Part shown: in pieces, positions 1 through 6,254 of the stretch
How positions within the stretch are numbered: the first letter of the stretch is position 1
Layout: each line of letters starts with the position of its first letter
Origin: Opitutia bacterium
GTDB taxonomy: Bacteria > Verrucomicrobiota > Verrucomicrobiae > Opitutales > Opitutaceae
Assembly (NCBI GenBank): GCA_947442255.1
Contig: CANEVO010000048.1
Coordinates: 1-30,443, forward strand
DNA length: 30,443 nt
Direction: 5' to 3'
Position numbers and translations under genes: made by a program
The notes under the pieces: generated by a model
The model's input: only the letters and a program-made list of their open reading frames with translations
Told to the model about the DNA's origin: nothing
Databases searched by the model: none

Positions 1-1103
1 CAGGCGGGCGGACGGCACTCGAGCATCTCAGCGCCGCCGCCTTCCGGGGTGAGTTTCACGGGCCCGAGACCCGCTGGAAAGAGCACCTTGTCGTAACAAC
101 GGAGGCGGTGCGTTTCGCCGCCGGCCTCCACGACCACGCTGCCATCGGTGACAATCCCGATCGTGAACTCGGCCTCGTCCCGCGTCAGCGGCCCGCCTAG
201 GTGCATCTTCGTGACGCGAAAGCAATCGGTCTGGGCCGGGCCGATTAATTCGTCCTGCCACGAGCCGGGTCCGAGTTCGCGCCGCCGCCGCGGCTGGCAG
301 CGAACGCGAGCGTCGAGATCGGCGGAGGTGAGCAGAGCGAGGTTGAAAACCGGGAGGCTGAAATCGAGATCGTGGCCCATGAAACGCGCGCCCTCTGGCA
401 GGACATAGCCGGCGCGTTCGAATTCGAAACGCACCACGAGGTCACTCGGCTCCTGGATCTCGACCATGAAGACACCGGCGCCGAGCGCGTGCGGCGTGCC
501 ACCGGGGATGATAAAGGTGTCGCCCGCCTGCACCGCGATCTTGTCGAAGCACTGTTCGATGGCGGCGATGTCCTGCGTAACGATGTACTCGCGCAACTGC
601 GCGACGGTCGGCGGCCGCTGGAAACCCACGTAGATGTAGCCCGTGGCTTCGGTGAGCGAACCTGGGGGACGAACGGAGAGCACATGGTAGGCCTCGGTCT
701 TGCCGCTGGGCGCACCCATCACGCGGCGGGCGAACTCGCGCGTCGGGTGGACCTGGAAATAGAGCCGCGTGCCGCTGTCGAGGTACTTCACCAGGACCTG
801 CGGCTGGGCGCCGTATTTCTTCACGTGGGCCGCGCCGAGAAAATATTCAGGGTCGCTGGCGAGCAGCGCGGCGAGATCGCGTGGCGCCGGATCGTGGCCG
901 ATCCGGACCTGCGACACGCCCTCGGCAATCTGTTCGCGGCCCTGGTTCACCGCGCGCGTGGTCGACGCGATCCATTCCTCGGACATCCGCGTATCCGTCG
1001 GATTCGGATTGCCCGCCAGTTGCTCCAGCGTGCGGCCGCCGGGATACGGCCGCCAGACGCGGTTCGGGGGCAGGACGATGAGCTTGTGGCGGTGGGTGGA
1101 CAT
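1..1103 (-). CDS. manA: Class I mannose-6-phosphate isomerase, 3' end beyond window
   Basis: The minus-strand frame from ATG 1103 stays open to the window edge (about 367 residues), so the C-terminus is missing. Phosphomannose isomerase interconverts mannose-6-phosphate and fructose-6-phosphate in the cytoplasm with zinc. Family marks seen: QVHP at residues 117-120 (zinc ligands Gln and His), GKTEAYHVL at 134-142 with Glu137, GGTPHALG at 201-208 with His205, and EIQEPSD at 215-221, all in the order of the type I cupin fold. It lies 68 bp downstream of a DUF1343 gene on the same strand and may be the last gene of that set. No clear Shine-Dalgarno sequence precedes the ATG. The family is secure; mannose-6-phosphate as substrate is inferred, since relatives can act on other sugar phosphates. 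Confidence 0.88.
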   Translation of the reverse strand, partial: MSTHRHKLIVLPPNRVWRPYPGGRTLEQLAGNPNPTDTRMSEEWIASTTRAVNQGREQIAEGVSQVRIGHDPAPRDLAALLASDPEYFLGAAHVKKYGAQPQVLVKYLDSGTRLYFQVHPTREFARRVMGAPSGKTEAYHVLSVRPPGSLTEATGYIYVGFQRPPTVAQLREYIVTQDIAAIEQCFDKIAVQAGDTFIIPGGTPHALGAGVFMVEIQEPSDLVVRFEFERAGYVLPEGARFMGHDLDFSLPVFNLALLTSADLDARVRCQPRRRRELGPGSWQDELIGPAQTDCFRVTKMHLGGPLTRDEAEFTIGIVTDGSVVVEAGGETHRLRCYDKVLFPAGLGPVKLTPEGGGAEMLECRPPA

Positions 1104-1171
1104 ACGGAAAGGGGGATCTGGGGGACAGTGGAGCCGACCGGTGGGCAACGATCTTCTCCGTCGCGGGCAAC

Positions 1172-2536
1172 TCAACGATACAGCCAGAAGCGCCGGCTTT
1201 GGTCCTGGTAGATCCTGGCCTGTTCGCGCCACGTGCGCAGCCAGGCCTCCATGTCGACTCCCGCGCCCTTGGTGGCGAGATCGTTGAGCAGGGCCGCAGA
1301 GCCGACGTGGACGAGGAACTCGCGCCGCTTGGCTGGCGTCAGGCCGGCGAAGGGATTCTTCGGCTCGAGCCGGCAGGCGATCTTCATGAGCCAGAAACTT
1401 AGATCGCACGGCTGCCAGTCTTCGTAATCCGTGACTTCGACATAAAGCCCGGTCCCAGGCTGGCCGTTCCTCCGATCCGGTCCGGCGACGCGCCGGAAGC
1501 GAAGACCCGGCAAATTCAACGCCCGCAACTCACGCTCCACGACGTCAATCCGTGCGTCGAGATGCGCGATTCCACGAAACGGATACTGGACCCCGACGCC
1601 ATGACGAAACCCGCCGACAATGCAGCCGAGGCCGGTCATGGGATAGCCCATTACCGCGGCGAAATCCTGAATCCGGGTGGACGTGGGGATGAAGGTCAGG
1701 CCGGTCTCAGGCCAGCGCATCGCCCGCGACCAGCCTCGCATCGGAATGATCGTCAATTGGCCCGAAGCCCGCAGCTTTTCAGGAATCGCGAGGATGCCGG
1801 GGGCTTCGGGCGCCTCCTTGGCCATGCGCGCGAGCTCACCGATCGTCATGCCGTGCACGTAGGGCACGCGGAAGGCGCCGACGTAACTCTTGAGATCCGC
1901 ATCGAGCGGCGGACCGCTGACCTTGAGCCCACCGAGCGGGTTCGGCCGATCGAGGATGATCAGTTCCTTGCCGTTCTCGAAGCAGGCGATCATCGCCTGC
2001 TTCATCGCGCTGATGAAGGTGTAGCTGCGCGTCCCGATGTCCTGCATGTCCACCACGAGGGCATCGATGTTCTTGAGCTGGGCGGGCGTGGCCTTGGTGA
2101 CGGGCGGGTTGTAGAGCGAATGGACCATCAGCCCCGTCCTGGGATCGATGCGGTCGGGAAACCGCACCTCGGCCGCGAACTCATTGTAAATGCCATGCTC
2201 CACCGCGTAGAGGGCCACGAGGTTGACTCCGGGCGCGCGCCGCAGGACCTCGATGGTGGAGACCCCGCGACGGTTCACACCCGCCGGGTGCGTCAACAAC
2301 CCGATCCGTTTCCCTTTCACGGCGGCGAAGCCGTCCGCCTCGAGGACGTCGATGCCTAGCATCACAGGTGGAGATTTCTCTCTCGGGGCGACTACGACGG
2401 GTGCGGGCTTGGGCGCCAGCGCCGGTGGAGGTGGAGGTGACGCCGGCTCGGGCCGGCTCGCGCATCCACCGAGGACGAGCGTGAACGCGAACAGAAGAAA
2501 CTGGGGCAGGGAAAAATAAGCGGCCTCTCGGGGCAT
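1172..2536 (-). CDS. DUF1343 (NamZ-like) lipoprotein, copy 1
   Basis: A 454-residue protein of the DUF1343 family. Characterised members (NamZ) are exo-beta-N-acetylmuramidases that release MurNAc from peptidoglycan ends. I start it at ATG 2536, which gives a lipoprotein signal: a hydrophobic stretch ending in LGGC, with lipidated Cys25, then a Pro/Ala-rich linker to about residue 55. Family blocks follow: GIDVLE (61-66), GLLTHPAGVNR (79-89), EHG (113-115), DMQDIGTRSYTF, LDRPNPLGG, YVHGMTIGELA and HGVGVQYPF. The usual FGPEHG block reads YAVEHG here; Glu113 and His114 are kept but the flanking residues differ from copy 2. A GTG four codons upstream is an alternative start. It sits between copy 2 (same strand, 171 bp upstream) and the mannose-6-phosphate isomerase gene, probably in one transcription unit. 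Substrate use is inferred from the family. Confidence 0.88.
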   Translation of the reverse strand: MPREAAYFSLPQFLLFAFTLVLGGCASRPEPASPPPPPALAPKPAPVVVAPREKSPPVMLGIDVLEADGFAAVKGKRIGLLTHPAGVNRRGVSTIEVLRRAPGVNLVALYAVEHGIYNEFAAEVRFPDRIDPRTGLMVHSLYNPPVTKATPAQLKNIDALVVDMQDIGTRSYTFISAMKQAMIACFENGKELIILDRPNPLGGLKVSGPPLDADLKSYVGAFRVPYVHGMTIGELARMAKEAPEAPGILAIPEKLRASGQLTIIPMRGWSRAMRWPETGLTFIPTSTRIQDFAAVMGYPMTGLGCIVGGFRHGVGVQYPFRGIAHLDARIDVVERELRALNLPGLRFRRVAGPDRRNGQPGTGLYVEVTDYEDWQPCDLSFWLMKIACRLEPKNPFAGLTPAKRREFLVHVGSAALLNDLATKGAGVDMEAWLRTWREQARIYQDQSRRFWLYR

Positions 2537-2676
2537 GAAGAGCACCACAGTGAGTGCCGCGATGATCCGGTCCAGCCCGTTTCCGGATGAAGGAAGGATG
2601 GTTTGGGAAGATCCGGGAATCCATTCGGGCGTGCCCGTCGTCCGCGTCCCGCGCCCAGACTCGCTGCCGCCTTCGA

Positions 2677-2708
2677 AATCGAAAATCGAGATTCCAAAAT
2701 CGAAAATT
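2677..2708. repeat. AT-rich CGATTTTCGATT-type spacer repeat
   Basis: A 32-bp AT-rich motif built on AATCGAAAAT units, sitting directly at the stop codon of DUF1343 copy 2. Its minus-strand reading shares AATTTTCGATT and CTCGATTTTCGATT with the inverted pair at 14122-14296, differing by a 7-bp insertion. It stands out from the GC-rich surroundings. It may act in transcript ends; no function is established. Confidence 0.6.
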
Positions 2709-4066
2709 CAATACAGCCAATGCTTCCGGCTTTGGTCGCGGAAGATCCGGGTTTGCTCCCGCCAGCGGCGCAGCCACGGCTCGAGATCGATGGCCGCCCC
2801 GTCGCGCGCGAGCGCGGCGAGAAATTCCCTCGAACCGAAGTGCCGCAGGAAGAGATCGAATTGGCGGCCCGGCGCCGGCGCGAACGGGTTCTGGCCCGTG
2901 AGCCGGCAGGCGAGCTGCATCAGGTGGAAGTTCAACTCCGTCGGCTCCCACGCCTCCTCGTCCACGATGTCGACATAGATTCCGCTCATCGGCTGGCCCT
3001 CGCGATCGCGGCCCGTGACGCGGCGAAACCGGACGCCCGGCACGCGCAGGCCCTGTAGTTCCCGTTCGAGGACGTCGAGCGGCACGCCTTTGCAGCTCAG
3101 GCCGCGGAACGGAAAACTCGTCCCCACGCCGTGGCGGAAACCGATGTCCATCCGTGGCGGATCCCAGAAGGTGGCGAGGCCGGTCATCGGATACCCTTGG
3201 ACGGATTCCCAGTCCGGCAGGAGGCCCGAGGTGGGAATCCATTTCAACCCGGTCTCCGGCCATCGCATCGAGCGCGTCCAGCCCCGCATCGAGATCACCG
3301 TGAGCTTGCCGCGCTGGCGAACGGCCTCGGGGAAATCGAGCCCCGGCGCGCCCTTGGCCATCCGGGCAAGTTCGCCGAGGGTGAGCCCATGCACGTAGGG
3401 AACGCGGAAGGCGCCGACGTAATTTTGATGGGACAGCGAGGCGTCGAGCAGCGGACCCCCGACCTTGATTCCGCCAAGTGGGTTCGGACGATCGAGCACG
3501 ATGACCTCGACGTCGTTTTCGAAGCAGCCCTCAAGCGCGCGTCGCATCGCGCTGGCGAAGGTGTAGCTGCGCGTGCCGATGTCTTGGAGATCGATCACGA
3601 GCGCATCGATCCCGCGAAGCATGGCCTTGGTCGGCTTGCGCGTGGCGCCGAAGAGCGAGTGGACCGGCAGGCCGGTGCGGGCGTCCACCGAACTCGCGAC
3701 CGTGGCGTTGGCCGCCGCGTCTCCGTAGATCCCATGCTCGGGCCCGAAGAGCGCGACCAGCTTTACGCCCGGGGCGTGACGCAGCACCTCGATCGTGCTG
3801 CGGCCCTGGCGGTTGACTCCGGCCGGATGCGTGAGGAGGCCAATGCGCTTGCCCTGGACCACCGCGAAGCCGCCCGCCTCGAGCACGTCAATGCCCAGCA
3901 TGATGGCCGGCGCGCCGCCCGCCGCGGGCTCCGCTAGCTCGATCTTAAATTGAGGGACGGCCGGGGCCTTTCCGACCAGAGCCCCGCTCGCGGCCAGCAT
4001 TCCGCCCGGCAAGCCGGCCAGCAGCCAAAGCCACCCGGCCCACGAAAATCTGAGCGCTCCCCGCAT
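2708..4066 (-). CDS. DUF1343 (NamZ-like) exported protein, copy 2
   Basis: A 452-residue paralogue of the downstream DUF1343 gene. I start it at ATG 4066, where a signal peptide begins (basic MRGALR, then a hydrophobic WLWLLAGLPGG core to about residue 27). The open frame extends upstream to 4156, but that extension runs into the palindrome at 4134-4154 and has no signal character. Family blocks: GIDVLEAGG (58-66), GLLTHPAGVNR (76-86), FGPEHGIYGD (107-116) with Glu110 and His111 as the likely catalytic region, DLQDIGTRSYTF, VLDRPNPLGGIKV, YVHGLTLGELA and HGVGTSFPF. The family removes terminal MurNAc from cell-wall glycan. It is probably the first gene of the DUF1343-DUF1343-manA set, with a palindromic operator candidate 68 bp upstream. 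The family call is secure and the activity is inferred. Confidence 0.9.
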   Translation of the reverse strand: MRGALRFSWAGWLWLLAGLPGGMLAASGALVGKAPAVPQFKIELAEPAAGGAPAIMLGIDVLEAGGFAVVQGKRIGLLTHPAGVNRQGRSTIEVLRHAPGVKLVALFGPEHGIYGDAAANATVASSVDARTGLPVHSLFGATRKPTKAMLRGIDALVIDLQDIGTRSYTFASAMRRALEGCFENDVEVIVLDRPNPLGGIKVGGPLLDASLSHQNYVGAFRVPYVHGLTLGELARMAKGAPGLDFPEAVRQRGKLTVISMRGWTRSMRWPETGLKWIPTSGLLPDWESVQGYPMTGLATFWDPPRMDIGFRHGVGTSFPFRGLSCKGVPLDVLERELQGLRVPGVRFRRVTGRDREGQPMSGIYVDIVDEEAWEPTELNFHLMQLACRLTGQNPFAPAPGRQFDLFLRHFGSREFLAALARDGAAIDLEPWLRRWREQTRIFRDQSRKHWLY

Positions 4067-4133
4067 CGATGCGCAGACATGCCGCCCCCGCCCCCGCCGG
4101 TCCAGCCCCATTCCGCCGGGGCCCCAGGCCGAC

Positions 4134-4154
4134 GTGTAACGCATTACGTTACAC
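4134..4154. promoter_or_regulatory. Palindromic operator candidate, site 1
   Basis: A 21-bp inverted repeat with arms GTGTAACG and CGTTACAC around a 5-bp centre, with one mismatched pair inside. It lies 68 bp upstream of the chosen start of DUF1343 copy 2 and 34 bp past the stop of the HTH gene. The same half-sites recur at 4633-4655 and 29036-29056. Its place suggests control of the DUF1343 set (inference). Confidence 0.65.
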
Positions 4155-4187
4155 ATTGCCGACGAGCCCAGCGCCTTGGGCCGGCGG

Positions 4188-4562
4188 TTAGCCGAGGTCC
4201 TCGCCCTTCCGACGGGCGTCCAACCAGATCAATAGGAGCAGCGTGCGCTCGGCGTCGGGAAGGTAGCGACGCCGATTCAACAGGTCGTAGATCCGCTGGC
4301 GGGGCAGCCCGAGAATCCGGGCGAGACGGGCCTTGTCGCCGTGGCGGACGAGGTGGCGGGTGACCTCCTTGGCGAGTTCGCTCCACAGGGGAGTTTCGAG
4401 CCCTGGCTTCAGTGTTTCATTGCGACCCGGGTGACGAATCCTTTGGGCCTTGAGGCGAGCCTCCCGCAGCGAGTCCCGCGCGACCTTCATCAGTGCGAGG
4501 GCGAGATCGGTGGTGAGTTGGAATCCGGGCTCAAGCCGTTCGAAAACGTCAGGGTTCGTCAT
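4188..4562 (-). CDS. Small helix-turn-helix DNA-binding protein
   Basis: A 124-residue protein of no family I can name. The first 55 residues are helical and charged. Residues 59-115 look like a compact helix-turn-helix: a helix (WSELAKEVTRHLVRHG), then DKARLARILGLP, a turn, and a basic recognition helix RQRIYDLLNRRRY, followed by a hydrophobic helix (ERTLLLLIWLDAR). This resembles Cro/CI-type folds. I start it at ATG 4562 (MTNPDVF); no strong Shine-Dalgarno sequence is seen. A perfect 23-bp palindrome ends 71 bp upstream of the start, and a near-identical one lies just past the stop, in front of the DUF1343 set. An autoregulated repressor or activator of the neighbouring genes is a fair guess. 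An antitoxin role is possible, but no toxin partner adjoins it. Confidence 0.7.
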   Translation of the reverse strand: MTNPDVFERLEPGFQLTTDLALALMKVARDSLREARLKAQRIRHPGRNETLKPGLETPLWSELAKEVTRHLVRHGDKARLARILGLPRQRIYDLLNRRRYLPDAERTLLLLIWLDARRKGEDLG

Positions 4563-4632
4563 CCCATGACGCGAATCTTTGTTGGGCTGGCCGCCAACGG
4601 CCGGCGAACCCCACTTTCGGGGGCACGGGCTT

Positions 4633-4655
4633 CGTGTAACGTAATACGTTACACG
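4633..4655. promoter_or_regulatory. Palindromic operator candidate, site 2
   Basis: A perfect 23-bp palindrome centred on A4644, with arms CGTGTAACGTA and TACGTTACACG. It lies 71 bp upstream of the start of the HTH gene (minus strand), which fits autoregulation. It shares the core TGTAACG-N5-CGTTACA with sites at 4134-4154 and 29036-29056. Binding by the HTH protein is inference. Confidence 0.7.
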
Positions 4656-4692
4656 TCGGATCGGGCGGAGCTGGGGGTGAAGGGATACCGCG

Positions 4693-5859
4693 TCAGGCGT
4701 GGAACACGCGGTGGACGGCGGCGGCGAGGTTCTCGGAGGCGGTGGCGAGGGCGCGCTCGAGGGGCATGCCGGCGGGAGTGATGGCGTGGAGCGCGAGGTT
4801 TTCGCGGGGCCCGGCCGTCACCTGACCGGCGAAGACGTGGACCGGCTTGCCCAAGGCGAGCGCCCGAGCGGCGACGGCTCCCGGACCTTTCCCGCTGAGC
4901 GAACTCTCGTCGAAGCGACCCTCGCCGGTGATCACGAGATCGGCCGAGGCGAGCCGCGCCTCGAGATCAAGCCAGGCGGAAACGAGTTCGAATCCGGGCA
5001 GCAGTTTGGCCCCGGCCGCGGCCATCAGCCCGAAGGAAATACCGCCCGCGGCGCCGGCGCCGGGCAACTCCATCAAGTGATCCGAGGTGCCACTATGGGA
5101 ACACAACAGGAGGGCGAGCCGGGCGGTCTCATGATCGAGGCGCGCGAAGTCCGCGGGACGGAGTCCCTTCTGCGGTCCGTAGATCGCGGCGGCACCGCGG
5201 GGGCCGAGCAGCGGGTTGGTGACGTCGCAGGCAATGAAGATCGGCGGGAGCGGGGGATCGATCCGGCCGGAGATACGGTTGATTTCGCGCCAGCGGGCCG
5301 GGATGGGAAGCTCCACCCGTCCGCCGCCCGCCGTTTCGAATTTCAGCCCGAGTGCAGCCAGCGCCCCGAGACCAAGGTCGTTCGTCGCACTGCCGCCGAC
5401 GCCGAGCAGGATCGCATCCACGCCGAGTTCGGTCGCGGTGCGCATGAGTTCACCGGTCCCAAAGGTGGTCGTCTCCCACGGATCGCGATCGCGCTCCGAG
5501 AGCAGCGCGAGGCCGGAAGCCGAGGCCATTTCGATGACAGCGATCGCGGCCTCGGCCCGGCCGGCGCGGGCGGCGGGAGCGACGAGCGCACGGGCCGCCT
5601 CGGGAATACTCGCGAGCGGCACGATGCCGACCGTGGACTGGACGATCTCGCCGCGCGGGCCGTTGACGGAGGACGCGATAATCTGGCCGCCGGCGGCTCC
5701 GGTCAGGATGTCACAGAAGCCCTCGCCGCCGTCGGCGAGCGGGCAGAAATCGAGGGTCCAGCCGGAGGCGACCGGTCCCAGGGCGCGGGCCGCGATCTCG
5801 CAGGCTTCGCGGGCGTTGAGAGAGTCCTTGAACTTGTCGAAGGCGAGGAGAACGCGCAT
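4693..5859 (-). CDS. glxK: Glycerate kinase (GlxK/GarK family)
   Basis: A 388-residue glycerate kinase type 1, of the usual family length. It phosphorylates D-glycerate with ATP in the cytoplasm, normally to 2-phosphoglycerate in this family. Seen: the N-terminal AFDKFKDSL (6-14), PLADGGEG (40-47), GVGGSATNDLGLG (153-165), GAGAAGGISFG (267-277) and ITGEGRFDESSLSGKGP (310-326). ATG 5859 is chosen because MRVLLAFDKFK is the canonical family N-terminus; the open frame continues 12 codons upstream without family sequence. It stands alone between a short spacer holding the HTH regulator's promoter and a repeat-rich spacer. It could work with the TIM-barrel and beta-hydroxyacid dehydrogenase genes found elsewhere in the window (hydroxypyruvate or tartronate semialdehyde to glycerate), but they are not clustered. 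Confidence 0.93.
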   Translation of the reverse strand: MRVLLAFDKFKDSLNAREACEIAARALGPVASGWTLDFCPLADGGEGFCDILTGAAGGQIIASSVNGPRGEIVQSTVGIVPLASIPEAARALVAPAARAGRAEAAIAVIEMASASGLALLSERDRDPWETTTFGTGELMRTATELGVDAILLGVGGSATNDLGLGALAALGLKFETAGGGRVELPIPARWREINRISGRIDPPLPPIFIACDVTNPLLGPRGAAAIYGPQKGLRPADFARLDHETARLALLLCSHSGTSDHLMELPGAGAAGGISFGLMAAAGAKLLPGFELVSAWLDLEARLASADLVITGEGRFDESSLSGKGPGAVAARALALGKPVHVFAGQVTAGPRENLALHAITPAGMPLERALATASENLAAAVHRVFHA

Positions 5860-6069
5860 CGCCGCGAACGTGGGCGGGCGGGCGGGGAGTTTCAACCGCC
5901 GATGTTAAGCGGAAAGAAATGCCGCACGGCGGCGCGTTCCAAGGCTTGGACAGGAGGGACAGGATGCGGAAACGGGATGAAACAGAAGGGCGGTTGAGCC
6001 TGAAGCCAGGAAACCAGGAAGTTCTGACAAGATAGGGTCACGCATGTCCTGGATTCCGAAGTTGGCATC

Positions 6070-6145
6070 GTAGCCCGCGGCGTGAGCAGCGGGACGACTT
6101 TAGGCGAAGCAATGAAGAAGTCCCTCTCCTCACGGGCAGGGCTAC
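6070..6145. repeat. REPIN-like element, family A (76 bp)
   Basis: Two 25-bp imperfect palindromes in opposite orientation, 6070-6094 and 6121-6145, separated by 26 bp. The outer ends are GTAGCCC and GGGCTAC. Each arm folds as a hairpin with a GTGA or TCAC loop. The 5' GTAG head is the mark of REP sequences mobilised by RAYT transposases (established for REP families); no RAYT gene is in the window. A diverged element of equal length lies at 28565-28640, and two related units lie at 11201-11259. Confidence 0.8.
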
Positions 6146-6176
6146 GCCGAGCCAATTAACTTCGGATTCAAAGCAT

Positions 6177-6237
6177 GTAGCCACGAGCACCAGCGAGTTG
6201 ACCAACCTGCCGTCAACTGGCGGGCGCTCGTGGCTAC
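6177..6237. repeat. REPIN-like element, family B (61 bp)
   Basis: An inverted pair with outer ends GTAGCCACGAGC and GCTCGTGGCTAC. The 21-bp arms agree at about 18 positions. A lone arm of the same family lies at 29127-29147. It sits 31 bp after the family A element. Confidence 0.78.
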
Positions 6238-6254
6238 GACTTCACCCGCCCCGC

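Larger units (their letters stand above)
5860..6254. other. Repeat-rich spacer without a gene
   Basis: This 395-bp stretch between glycerate kinase and the propeller-cupredoxin gene holds two paired palindromic elements (6070-6145 and 6177-6237). Open frames that cross it run through the repeats and show no protein-like composition. I see no convincing promoter or terminator. Confidence 0.7.

Noticed and set aside
4067..4156. Upstream start for DUF1343 copy 2 (MCNVMRYTS)
   Set aside because: It would place codons inside the palindrome at 4134-4154 and remove the signal peptide from the N-terminus.
4188..4562. HTH protein as the antitoxin of a toxin-antitoxin pair
   Set aside because: No toxin-like gene overlaps or adjoins it; the neighbours are glycerate kinase and DUF1343 genes.
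4699..5997. Plus-strand open frame of about 432 codons opposite glycerate kinase
   Set aside because: Shadow frame; glycerate kinase motifs on the minus strand are complete.
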